A stretch of 64,000 nt of DNA, taken from Uliginosibacterium sp. (GTDB lineage Bacteria; Pseudomonadota; Gammaproteobacteria; Burkholderiales; Rhodocyclaceae). The stretch spans positions 1-64,000 of the forward strand of contig JADKDZ010000029.1 in assembly GCA_016718265.1 (NCBI GenBank), written 5' to 3'. Below, piece by piece: positions 8,811-15,808 of the stretch. Position 1 is the first letter of the stretch. Each line of letters starts with the position of its first letter. The position numbers and the translations under genes are program-made. Below the pieces are notes generated by a model that worked only from the letters and a program-made list of their open reading frames with translations, made no database searches and was not told the origin of the DNA.

Positions 8811-10358
8811 ATGGCCAACACCCAATTGTTCAACACCCTGTTCGCCAAGCTGGTCCCGGCCAACACGGTGAATACCCACGGCGCGCCGGCCTATGCGCTG
8901 AGCCCGCGTCACAAGCTGGCGCAGCTGGCCATGACGGGTTGCCTGAGCCAGACCTACTACGCCGATGCGGAAACGCAGCTGGCCGATGTGCTGACACTGA
9001 CCGCCGAAATGGACGACGCCTACATTGCCCGTACCGCAATCTACTGCCGCGAAAAAGGCCAGATGAAGGATATGGCGGCACTGCTGGTCGTGGTGCTGGC
9101 AACGCGCCGTTCGCCCCTGCTCGCGGCCGCCTTTGCGCGTGTGATCGACAGCGGCAAGATGCTGCGCAACTTCGTGCAGATCCTGCGCAGCGGGGCCACG
9201 GGTCGCAAGTCGCTGGGGTCGCGTCCGAAGAAGCTGGTACAGACCTGGCTGAACTCGGCCACTGAATCGCAGTTGCTGAGCGCGTCGGTCGGCAATGCGC
9301 CGTCGCTGGCAGACGTGGTGAAGATGGTGCACCCGAAGCCCACGGAAGCATGGCGTGAAGCCTTCTTCGCCTGGCTGATCGGCAAGTCGTTCAAGGCTGA
9401 AACCTTGCCGCCCGCCACGCAGGCTCTGCTGGCTTTCCGTCAGCAGGGCGGCGGGTTGCCGGAAGTGCCCTTCCTGTTGCTGAGCAATGAATCGCTCAAC
9501 ACCGCCCAGTGGGCACAACTGGCAGGCCGCATGAGCTGGCAGGCTTTGCGCATGAACCTGAACACGCTGGCACGAAATGGCGTGTTCGAGATGCCGGAAG
9601 TGGTGGCGCGTGTGGCGCAGCGTCTGGCAGATGCGAAAGAGATTGCCAAGGCACGGGTGTATCCGTACCAGTTGCTGTCGGCCTACCGCATGACCGGCGA
9701 TGGCGTGCCGCTGCAGATCCGCGAGGCCTTGCAGGATGCGCTGGAAGTATCGCTGGCCAATGTGCCGCAGCTGGAAGGCCACGTGGTGGTGTGCCCGGAT
9801 GTGTCGGGCTCCATGCGCAGCGCTGTGACCGGCTACCGCAAGGGCGCCACCAGCGCAGTGCGTTGCATCGACGTGGCGGCGCTGATGGCGGCGGCAGTGC
9901 TGCGCAAGCATGCCGATGCGCGAGTGCTGCCCTTTGAGCAGGACGTGGTGAAGCTGCAGCTCAACCCGCGAGACAGCGTGATGAGTAACGCCGAGAAGCT
10001 GGCGGCAGTCGGTGGGGGTGGCACCAATTGCAGCGCACCGCTGGCGCAACTGGTGCGCGAGAAGGCGAAGGTGGATGTGGTGATCATCGTGTCCGACAAC
10101 GAGTCGTGGATTGATGCGACGCGTCGCGGCGCAACGGAAACCATGCGCCAGTGGCATCTGTTGAAGCAATTCAACCCGCATGCCCGCCTGGTGTGCATCG
10201 ACCTGCAGCCGTACGGTACGACGCAGGCACAGGAGCAGGCCGACATCCTGAATGTCGGTGGTTTCGGCGATGCCGTGTTTGATGTAGTGAGCCAGTTCGT
10301 GTCCGGCCAGTTTGGCGCCACGCACTGGGTGGAAGCGATCGAAGCGGTCGCTTTGTAA
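8811..10358 (+). CDS. rsr: Rsr, bacterial Ro60 (TROVE/vWA) protein
   Basis: 515 residues. The N-terminal ~330 residues form the TROVE HEAT-like ring (KLAQLAMTGCLSQTYY, MKDMAALLVVVLATRR). A von Willebrand A domain follows with MIDAS motif CPDVSGSMRS and VIIVSDNESW. AAAGGAG precedes the ATG. Ro60 proteins bind Y RNAs on the outside of the ring and misfolded or fragmented RNAs through it, and can partner with PNPase in bacteria. It is the first gene of the sigma-54 operon and lies directly upstream of the Y RNA array, its expected ligand. Confidence 0.96.
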   Translation: MANTQLFNTLFAKLVPANTVNTHGAPAYALSPRHKLAQLAMTGCLSQTYYADAETQLADVLTLTAEMDDAYIARTAIYCREKGQMKDMAALLVVVLATRRSPLLAAAFARVIDSGKMLRNFVQILRSGATGRKSLGSRPKKLVQTWLNSATESQLLSASVGNAPSLADVVKMVHPKPTEAWREAFFAWLIGKSFKAETLPPATQALLAFRQQGGGLPEVPFLLLSNESLNTAQWAQLAGRMSWQALRMNLNTLARNGVFEMPEVVARVAQRLADAKEIAKARVYPYQLLSAYRMTGDGVPLQIREALQDALEVSLANVPQLEGHVVVCPDVSGSMRSAVTGYRKGATSAVRCIDVAALMAAAVLRKHADARVLPFEQDVVKLQLNPRDSVMSNAEKLAAVGGGGTNCSAPLAQLVREKAKVDVVIIVSDNESWIDATRRGATETMRQWHLLKQFNPHARLVCIDLQPYGTTQAQEQADILNVGGFGDAVFDVVSQFVSGQFGATHWVEAIEAVAL

Positions 10359-10367
10359 TAACGCTGA

Positions 10368-10399
10368 GCCGGAGCCGCCCTTCATCGGGCGGCTCCGGC
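10368..10399 (+). other. Strong 13-bp hairpin between rsr and Y RNAs
   Basis: GCCGGAGCCGCCC (10368-10380) pairs perfectly with GGGCGGCTCCGGC (10387-10399) around the loop TTCATC. No T tract follows, so it is more likely an mRNA 3' stabiliser or processing barrier than a full terminator. Genes downstream (Y RNAs, rtcB) must still be transcribed. Confidence 0.6.
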
Positions 10400-10431
10400 A
10401 AGGCAGAAAGGAAGTACAGAACAGATTTTCG

Positions 10432-10543
10432 CTCTGGCAGGAATGCCTGGAATGACTACATGGAAAAAGCCCGCAAGGGTGAATCGGGTTCAACTCCCGG
10501 CGGCACTCGTGCCGATGTCATCCCATCTCTTGTCCTGCCAGAG
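10432..10543 (+). ncRNA. Y RNA unit 1 (tRNA-like T-arm, no D-arm)
   Basis: The terminal helix CTCTGGCAGGA (10432-10442) pairs perfectly over 11 bp with TCCTGCCAGAG (10533-10543). The conserved AATGCC and CTTG boxes flank it inside. A second helix pairs TGGAATGAC (10448-10456) with GTCATCCCA (10517-10525), 8 of 9 pairs. Inside are a GNRA hairpin (GCCC-GCAA-GGGT), a T-arm CGGG-TTCAACT-CCCG (10485-10499) and a short acceptor-like hairpin CGGCA-CTCG-TGCCG (10501-10514). A D-arm is not seen. It follows rsr and should bind Rsr through the terminal helix. Confidence 0.8.
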
Positions 10544-10547
10544 TGAA

Positions 10548-10629
10548 GCGCGAATGCCGTCGGGTGTACATCAGAACAGGCGCTGGGTCGGACCCGGCCT
10601 GCCGCTCACCCAGCAAACCCTTGTCGCGC
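10548..10629 (+). ncRNA. Y RNA unit 2 (simple, YrlB-like)
   Basis: GCGCGA (10548-10553) pairs with TCGCGC (10624-10629), next to the GAATGC and CTTG boxes seen in the other units. The interior (82 nt in total) has no TTC-type T-loop. It can fold as GGGTG/CACCC (10562-10566 with 10607-10611) or GCTGGGT/ACCCAGC. It resembles a Y RNA without tRNA mimicry, by analogy with YrlB in enterobacteria. Only four bases separate it from unit 1. Confidence 0.65.
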
Positions 10630-10639
10630 ACCCCTCTCA

Positions 10640-10767
10640 TGGCGAATGCCGATGGAACTACACCCTTTCACGGTCGAGGTCGCGGGTTCGAATCCCGCCG
10701 GTTTCAGAACACCGAAGCTGTAGCTCAGTGGTAGAGCGCGAAACAGTTTCATCAACCCTTGTCGCCA
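10640..10767 (+). ncRNA. Y RNA unit 3, YrlA-like with permuted tRNA module
   Basis: Terminal helix TGGCGA (10640-10645)/TCGCCA (10762-10767). Second helix GATGGAA (10651-10657)/TTTCATC (10747-10753). The interior reads T-arm GCGGG-TTCGAAT-CCCGC (10682-10698), acceptor strand CGGTTTC (10699-10705), loop AGAACACC, acceptor strand GAAGCTG (10714-10720), then D-arm TAGCTCAGTGGTAGAGC. The order is that of a tRNA cut open at the anticodon, with the acceptor closed by a loop. The 5' spacer holds CTTTCAC, the same string as a tRNA-Glu anticodon loop, possibly by descent. Confidence 0.88.
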
Positions 10768-10777
10768 CCCTTTTCAA

Positions 10778-10886
10778 GGGCGAATGCAGGTGAGATTACA
10801 CCAGGCAGGTTCGACTCCTGCCAGCCCGCCACGGCGGGCTGTAGCCAAGCGGTCAGGCATGGCATTTCACCGGAAGTTTGTCGCCC
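10778..10886 (+). ncRNA. Y RNA unit 4, YrlA-like with permuted tRNA module
   Basis: Terminal helix GGGCGA (10778-10783)/TCGCCC (10881-10886). Second helix GGTGAGA (10789-10795)/TTTCACC (10865-10871). T-arm GCAGG-TTCGACT-CCTGC (10805-10821), acceptor AGCCCGC (10823-10829) closed by CACG to GCGGGCT (10834-10840), then D-arm-like GCCAAGCGGTCAGGC. At 109 nt it is the most compact tRNA-like unit. Rsr should bind the terminal helix, and the tRNA-like end may recruit an RNA-processing enzyme (inferred from YrlA). Confidence 0.9.
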
Positions 10887-10897
10887 GCCAGTTTTAC

Positions 10898-11013
10898 AGG
10901 CGAATGCCGACGGAACTACTTGGTCGCGGGTTCGAGCCCCGCCGGTTTCAGCGCATCGAAACCGTAGCTCAGCAGGTAGAGCAGGAATCATGTTTCGTCA
11001 CGACTTGTCGCCT
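10898..11013 (+). ncRNA. Y RNA unit 5, YrlA-like with permuted tRNA module
   Basis: Terminal helix AGGCGA (10898-10903)/TCGCCT (11008-11013). Second helix GACGGAA (10909-10915)/TTTCGTC (10993-10999). T-arm GCGGG-TTCGAGC-CCCGC (10926-10942), a perfect 7-bp acceptor CGGTTTC (10943-10949)/GAAACCG (10958-10964) closed by AGCGCATC, and D-arm TAGCTCAGCAGGTAGAGC. It is closest to unit 3, suggesting duplication followed by compensatory change. Confidence 0.9.
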
Positions 11014-11022
11014 CCCTGTATC

Positions 11023-11148
11023 GCGGTGAATGCAGCAGGAACTACATCGGATAGAGCATCTGCCTCCGGGCGGAAGGTCCCGGGTTCAATCCCCGGTCGG
11101 CGCAAGCCGGTAGCTCAGTCAAAATGTTTCTGCGCCCCTTGTCACCGC
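11023..11148 (+). ncRNA. Y RNA unit 6, permuted at the D-loop, keeps a fourth arm
   Basis: Terminal helix GCGGTGA (11023-11029)/TCACCGC (11142-11148). Second helix GCAGGAA (11035-11041)/TTTCTGC (11127-11133). The 3' half of a D-arm (ATAGAGC, to 11057) comes first, then an anticodon-position hairpin TCTGCC-TCCG-GGCGGA (11059-11074), T-arm CCGGG-TTCAATC-CCCGG (11080-11096), acceptor TCGGC-GCAA-GCCGG, and the 5' half TAGCTCAG whose GCTC pairs GAGC at 11054-11057. The helix to the Rsr end therefore enters through the D-loop and a full cloverleaf remains. Confidence 0.85.
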
Positions 11149-11205
11149 ACCCGTATTACGCCCTGCTCGTGGTTAGACAGTGGGGCTCGAACAGAATGGA
11201 AAATC

Positions 11206-11604
11206 ATGAAAAGCGGAAAGCAGCGTAAGGCTGAGATCAAGGCGGCACGACTCAAACGCAGTGCCGGGCTTCAGGGCGTGCCTGAGCGTCTAGCCGCGTA
11301 TCTGTCAGCCAATGTCGTGGCCTGCAACCCGGCACAATTGGCACCCAGCAACAGTTACGGAGCGCCTGATTTCGTGCATCGCGGCTACTACGTCGATACC
11401 GCCTTCCGCTGCAAGGAATGTGGGGCCGAAGGGATCTGGACGGCGGCCCGGCAGAAATGGTGGTACGAAGTCGCCAAAGGCAATGTTGAGACCCGCGCGG
11501 TACGATGCAAGGCATGCCGCGCACATGAGCGCGCACGAAAAGAGATTGCGCGCCAGATTCATCAGGCGGGGCTGCTCGCGAAGCGGGCGCGTGCCCAGCA
11601 GTAA
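11206..11604 (+). CDS. Zinc-ribbon protein of the RNA-repair operon
   Basis: 132 residues, strongly basic at both ends (MKSGKQRKAEIKAARLKR; LLAKRARAQQ). A central probable zinc ribbon has CxxC pairs FRCKECG and VRCKACR about 35 residues apart, with the QKWWYE sequence typical of the zf-Tbcl-type ribbon. It sits between the Y RNA array and rtcB, 12 bases before rtcB. The frame stays open through part of the Y array, but ATG 11206 is the first start giving a compact protein. A role in RNA binding is inferred from charge and context. Confidence 0.8.
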   Translation: MKSGKQRKAEIKAARLKRSAGLQGVPERLAAYLSANVVACNPAQLAPSNSYGAPDFVHRGYYVDTAFRCKECGAEGIWTAARQKWWYEVAKGNVETRAVRCKACRAHERARKEIARQIHQAGLLAKRARAQQ

Positions 11605-11616
11605 AGGAAGAGTGAA

Positions 11617-12834
11617 ATGAGTTACCAACTGCTCGAAGTACAGAACGGAAAACCCATCAAGATGTGGACGCAGGGCGTACCCGTCGAGGATGACGCCCGC
11701 AAGCAATTGATGGATACGGCCAGGATGCCCTTCATCTACAAGCACCTGGCCGTGATGCCGGACGTGCACCTCGGAAAAGGCTCCACCATCGGCAGCGTGA
11801 TCCCCACGCAAGGCGCAATCATCCCCGCCGCTGTCGGGGTCGATATCGGCTGCGGAATGATGGCTGCCTGCACCACGCTGGTGGCGAGCGATCTGCCGGA
11901 TAACCTGCACGCCCTGCGCTGCGCGATTCAAGCGGCGGTACCGCACGGCCGCACCAGCACCCGTGCCGGGCGCGATAAAGGCGCCTGGGAAAACCCGCCC
12001 GAAACGGTGGACGCGATGTGGGCAGAACTGCTGGCAGGCTTCAAGCGCATTGTCGACAAGCATCCGCGCCTGAAGAACACCAACAACCACAAGCATCTGG
12101 GAACCCTGGGAACGGGAAACCACTTCATCGAGGTCTGCCTGGATGAAGCCGATCGCGTCTGGTTCATGCTGCATTCCGGTTCGCGCGGGGTGGGGAATGC
12201 CATCGGTACCCACTTCATCGAACTGGCGCAACAGGACATGCAGCAGCACATCGCCAATCTGCCGCACCGTGATCTGGCCTACCTGAAGGAAGGCAGCCAG
12301 CATTTTGATGATTACGTCGAAGCCGTGGGTTGGGCGCAGGACTTCGCCCGCCGCAACCGCGTCGTGATGATGCAGAACGTGATCGCGGCAGCGCGCAAGG
12401 TGATCGCCAAGCCTTTCGAGGCCAGCGTGGAAGCCGTGAACTGCCACCATAACTACGTGCAGCGCGAAACCCACTTCGGCGCGGAAGTCTTCGTGACGCG
12501 AAAGGGCGCGGTGTCCGCACAAAAAGGCGAGCTCGGGATCATTCCCGGATCCATGGGCGCCAAGAGCTTCATCGTGCGCGGCCTCGGCAATGAGGAGAGC
12601 TTCTGCTCCTGCAGCCACGGCGCCGGCCGCACCATGAGCCGCACCCAGGCCAAGAAGCGCTTCACCGTCGCCGACCAGGAACGTGCCACCGCCCACGTAG
12701 AATGCCGTAAGGATAGCGACGTGATCGATGAGATCCCGATGGCGTATAAAGACATCGACGCCGTGATGCACGCCCAGCGCGAGCTGGTGGAAGTGGTGCA
12801 TACCTTAAGGCAGGTGGTTTGTGTGAAAGGGTGA
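11617..12834 (+). CDS. rtcB: RtcB, GTP-dependent RNA ligase
   Basis: 405 residues, full length for the short bacterial RtcB branch. Metal-binding VDIGCGM contains the manganese-ligand Cys79, and NNHKHLGTLGTGNHF and SHGAGRTMSR (the His that is guanylylated in E. coli RtcB) are present. RtcB joins RNA 2',3'-cyclic phosphate or 3'-phosphate ends to 5'-OH ends, healing cleaved tRNAs. GGAAGAG precedes the ATG. It is central to the sigma-54 RNA-repair operon; intact. Confidence 0.97.
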   Translation: MSYQLLEVQNGKPIKMWTQGVPVEDDARKQLMDTARMPFIYKHLAVMPDVHLGKGSTIGSVIPTQGAIIPAAVGVDIGCGMMAACTTLVASDLPDNLHALRCAIQAAVPHGRTSTRAGRDKGAWENPPETVDAMWAELLAGFKRIVDKHPRLKNTNNHKHLGTLGTGNHFIEVCLDEADRVWFMLHSGSRGVGNAIGTHFIELAQQDMQQHIANLPHRDLAYLKEGSQHFDDYVEAVGWAQDFARRNRVVMMQNVIAAARKVIAKPFEASVEAVNCHHNYVQRETHFGAEVFVTRKGAVSAQKGELGIIPGSMGAKSFIVRGLGNEESFCSCSHGAGRTMSRTQAKKRFTVADQERATAHVECRKDSDVIDEIPMAYKDIDAVMHAQRELVEVVHTLRQVVCVKG

Positions 12835-12837
12835 GGA

Positions 12838-14240
12838 ATGACTTTTGATATTGATGCGTGGTTCAAAAGAGTCTTCGGGAAAGGCTCGCCTTTCCCGATT
12901 GAACCGACTTCACCAAGCCAGGCAATGGCTGCGGAAGATATGAGCGGGCAGCCTGAAGAAAAGCTTGTTGAGCTGTCACGCGACTACAACGGTCGTGTGC
13001 GTGAAGCTGCGGTCAGGGACCTGGCTCAGTTCAGAACCGATGCTGCATTTGGGCCATTGTCGAGCGTCTCAATGACTGGGTTTCTCGGGTGCGCAAGGCG
13101 GCTCAAGCGAGCCTGGAGCCTTTTCTGAGGCCTGAGTCAGCCGAGCTTCTTCTGCGCAATCTGCATTCGATCATGGCCTTGCGTGTGCGAGGCCGGGCGG
13201 ATCACTCCTTTGTGCTTCAGCGCGCGGCGGGCATCTTGTGTTCGGCCGAAGTGAGATCCGTTCTGGTGACCATGCTCACTTTGTGTGACGGCAAGGCTGC
13301 TCGCTATCTGCTGGAGGTTCTGAGTGCAGATGGTGAAGTGCCAGACGAGGAGTGCATCCGCGCTTTCGCCCGGCATGCTGACTGCGTAGTACGGCTCAAA
13401 GTGGTTGTGCTTTGCCGCGCCCAATCTGAACGCTATCGAACGATCCTCGAAGAGCTCAGGCATGACGGCCATCCGCGTGTTCGGCGTGAGGTGCTGTGCT
13501 GCTTGTGGCAGCTTGCTGACGAAGCTGAACGGGTTGCTCTGCTCAATTCGGCATTGCTGGACAACGCCGGATCAGTGCGTGAAACGGCGATCTGGTATGC
13601 ACGCAAGTCCGGTTTTGATCTGGAGGCCTTTGCTGCGCAGGCTCTTGCACAAGCGGCGCCTGAAACTCGAGCCATGGTTTCTCTGCTGGGGCTCATGACG
13701 ACGCTGAAAATGCGGGAGGCGTCGGGTTATGCGCGCGCAGCTCTGAACTCGGGAACAGCTGCTGTGCGTGCGCGGCGCTTGCTTATCTTGTTTCGACGGA
13801 GCGTGACGCTGCGGATGAGTTTGTTGCGAACGCTTTGGCCGACAGCTCCAACAAAGGTTGCCCGACAAGCACGGCTGATCATTTCGCGTGGCCAGATTGC
13901 TTTGACTCACGATCAGTATTTGAGAGCCGTAAAGAAGCTTCTGTCGTCTGGTTGCATGGAGCGTGCATTGATTGTGTGCGCACTGATGGCGATCTGGGGA
14001 CGATTGGAAGGGCTTTTCATTTGTCTCGGTGAGAGCCGAAGCGACGAAGATCGGCAACTGGTGCGGCAAGCGCTACTCAACTGGGAACGCCAGCAAGGGT
14101 GCTCGGCTATCCGGATTGATGCGAACGAGAGAGGCAGATTGACGTTGTTGCTGAATGACCGACGTATTCGCGACATCGTGAGTTCGGAGCGCCTGCTGGC
14201 TTTCGCCCTGCAAACCAATGGTTTGTGGGCAGATGGGTAG
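12838..14240 (+). CDS. HEAT-repeat-like protein of the RNA-repair operon, frameshifted
   Basis: ATG 12838 begins three bases after the rtcB stop, with GAGGA upstream. The first 70 residues run to DAAFG. The gene continues in another frame as AIVERLNDWVSRVRKAAQASLEPF, then about 380 residues of paired helices of HEAT type (VRREVLCCLWQLADEAERVA, VRETAIWYARKSG). One missing G in the run at 13051-13053 joins the frames to about 467 residues. The G+C is lower than in rtcB. HEAT-like proteins are reported near RtcB systems; an RNA- or protein-binding scaffold role is inferred. Confidence 0.65.
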
Positions 14241-14243
14241 CAA

Positions 14244-14335
14244 GTAGCCCGGATGCAGCGCAGCGGAATCCGGGACAGGTGGACGATCAACGAGATATGC
14301 CCCGGATTCCGGCCTTCGGCCTGCATCCGGGCTAC
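14244..14335. repeat. REP-like inverted repeat
   Basis: GTAGCCCGGATGCAGCGCAG starts at 14244 and its inverted counterpart ends in GGCCTGCATCCGGGCTAC at 14335. The halves surround a spacer with ACGATCAACGAGATATG. This GTAGCCCGGATG...CATCCGGGCTAC pair is a widespread proteobacterial REP/BIME type, mobilised by RAYT transposases elsewhere in genomes. It lies between the HEAT and nucleotidyltransferase genes, so the operon transcript may fold here. Confidence 0.75.
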
Positions 14336-14377
14336 CTCTATAGCGGCACGCAAGTGCCAGAAGATTATGTGATTGAA

Positions 14378-15193
14378 ATGACTAATATACCTGCTCTGTT
14401 AAGCGCCCATCCCATCGACGACGCGATCCGCACGCGCGTGCTGCAAGCGCTCGACCAGATCGAGGCCGAGCATGATGTGACGGTGCTGTTCGCCTGCGAG
14501 TCCGGCAGCCGTGGCTGGGGCTTTGCTTCGCCGGACAGTGACTATGACGTGCGCTTCGTCTACGTGAATCGCTTGCCCTGGTATCTGACCGTGGAGCCGC
14601 AGCGCGATGTGATCGAACTGCCGATCAGCGACGAGCTGGATGTGTGTGGCTGGGATGTGCGCAAGGCACTGCAGCTGCTGAGGAAGTCCAATCCAACCTT
14701 GCTGGAATGGCTGGATTCGCCGGCTGTATCGCGAAGACGCGCAGCAGGCAGCGCGCATGCGTGGCGCTGGCGCCGAAATCTTCTCGTCGCTGCGTGGGCG
14801 CTATCACTACCTTGCGATGGCGAAGAAGAACTTTCGTGGTTACCTGCAAGGCGAATCAGTCCGATTGAAGAAGTACTCTACGCACGGAATCCGCTGCTGG
14901 CCGTGCGCTGGATCGACGCCGGGCCCGGCATGCCGCCAATGGGTTTTGCCGATCTCGCCACTGGCGTACTGGAAGACGCATGTGCTGATCGACGAGATCA
15001 ACCGCCCGCTGGCGATCAAGATGCGTCTGGCGAAGCCGAGTGCAGCCCGCGCTGGCCGGCGATTAACGCCTTCATCGAGGCGGAGCTGGAGAGCGCGGAA
15101 CGCAACCCGGATTACAAGCGGCCGCAGGGCGAGGCTCACGAGTTGGACCGGTTTCTGATGGAGGTGGTGATGGCACAGGGAGCACGGCAATGA
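14378..15193 (+). CDS. rlaP: RlaP-type nucleotidyltransferase, two frameshifts
   Basis: MTNIPALLS, then the Pol-beta core LFACESGSRGWGFASPDSDYD (GSRxxG with DxD metal site), then GWDVRKALQLLRKSNPTLLEW. From about 14727 to 14876 the protein runs in another frame (YREDAQQAARM, LRGRYHYLAMAKKNF, REYLQGE-like), then returns to the first frame at YARNPLLAVRWIDAG. The first change is near 14722-14726 and the second is one T missing near 14877. The joined product, about 270 residues, matches RlaP, a predicted RNA-end nucleotidyltransferase found with RtcB. A sequence-error origin is likely because the frame recovers. Confidence 0.8.
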   Translation: MTNIPALLSAHPIDDAIRTRVLQALDQIEAEHDVTVLFACESGSRGWGFASPDSDYDVRFVYVNRLPWYLTVEPQRDVIELPISDELDVCGWDVRKALQLLRKSNPTLLEWLDSPAVSRRRAAGSAHAWRWRRNLLVAAWALSLPCDGEEELSWLPARRISPIEEVLYARNPLLAVRWIDAGPGMPPMGFADLATGVLEDACADRRDQPPAGDQDASGEAECSPRWPAINAFIEAELESAERNPDYKRPQGEAHELDRFLMEVVMAQGARQ

Positions 15194-15516
15194 CAAACGT
15201 GCTTTTCCTCTGCAGCCAGAACAAGCTGCGCAGCCCGACGGCTGAGCAGGTGTTTGCCGACTATCCCGGTATCGCCTGCACATCCGCCGGCCTCAACCAC
15301 GACGCGGAGAATCCGTTGACGCCCGAGCTGCTGGCCTGGGCGGAGCTGATCTTCGTGATGGAGAAGGCGCAGCGCAGCCGGCTGAGGGAGCGATTCGGGG
15401 AACACTTGCACGGCCAGCGCGTGGTCTGCCTCAATATTCCGGACAACTACCGCTTCATGCAGCCCGAGCTGGTGGCGCTGCTGGAGAAGAAGGTGACGCC
15501 GCATCTGCCGGCCTGA
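15190..15516 (+). CDS. Low-molecular-weight tyrosine-phosphatase-like protein
   Basis: 108 residues. It starts MTNVLFLCSQNKLRSPTAE, the CX5R P-loop of LMW phosphatases (Cys8, Arg14), but the fourth position is N-K-L instead of the common G-N-x-C-R. The usual DP general acid near the C-terminus is replaced by IPDNYRF. It overlaps rlaP by ATGA and so is translationally coupled. Similar short members occur in RtcB operons; a role as an RNA-end or protein phosphatase is unproven. Confidence 0.75.
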   Translation: MTNVLFLCSQNKLRSPTAEQVFADYPGIACTSAGLNHDAENPLTPELLAWAELIFVMEKAQRSRLRERFGEHLHGQRVVCLNIPDNYRFMQPELVALLEKKVTPHLPA

Positions 15517-15749
15517 ATTGCGGATCGGCGAACGCTGTATCAGCGTAGAAACACCGCCCTGAGAGCCGCGCTGTGCTTGGATCAGCCGCGACAAAGCCTG
15601 CAGGGCGTCAACAGCCAGGTCCGCATCAGTGGTGGCAAGCAGATCATCATGCATGGCGAGAAAGAGGATTACGTGGCGAACGAAGCGACCTACCAGCTCT
15701 GCCTCCGCGGGATGGTGTGGCAGAAAGTGGCCGGATAGCCCCTGAAACA
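15517..15749 (+). other. Intergenic remnant before rtcA
   Basis: No complete gene. An open frame on the plus strand ends at TAG 15736-15738 and reads GVNSQVRISGGKQIIMHGEK then YQLCLRGMVWQKVAG. This looks like a protein C-terminus but lacks a start and is not recognised. A degenerate half of the 39-bp palindrome may begin near 15554. Confidence 0.3.
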
Positions 15750-15788
15750 CTGCCCGGAGAGCCGCTCTGGTATTGGCTCTCCGGGCAG
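15750..15788 (+). repeat. 39-bp palindromic repeat, copy 1
   Basis: CTGCCCGGAGAGCC (15750-15763) pairs perfectly with GGCTCTCCGGGCAG (15775-15788) around GCTCTGGTATT. It is the best copy of a family of seven in this window and lies 21-27 bases before rtcA. It would form a strong hairpin in the operon mRNA. Confidence 0.85.
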
Positions 15789-15808
15789 CTAAAACGAGAA
15801 TTTTTGCA

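Noticed and set aside
8715..10493. 592-codon minus-strand frame opposite rsr
   Set aside because: His/Arg-rich shadow of rsr; it covers the sigma-54 promoter and has no family features.
10768..10903. Alternative hairpins pairing the 3' strand of one Y unit with the 5' strand of the next
   Set aside because: Possible for some neighbours (units 3/4, 4/5) but not for 1/2, 2/3 or 5/6. The within-unit pairing works for all six.
10681..11100. Several segments look like real tRNA genes
   Set aside because: Arms are in permuted order and acceptor stems are closed by loops, so no free CCA end could form. They are better explained as Y RNA modules.
11165..11195. Minus-strand T-arm-like GTTCGAGCCCC
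   Set aside because: No matching acceptor or D-arm on that strand and outside the unit borders.
10759..11205. Upstream extension of the zinc-ribbon reading frame
   Set aside because: It runs through the Y RNA units, whose RNA structure explains the sequence; ATG 11206 gives a compact protein.
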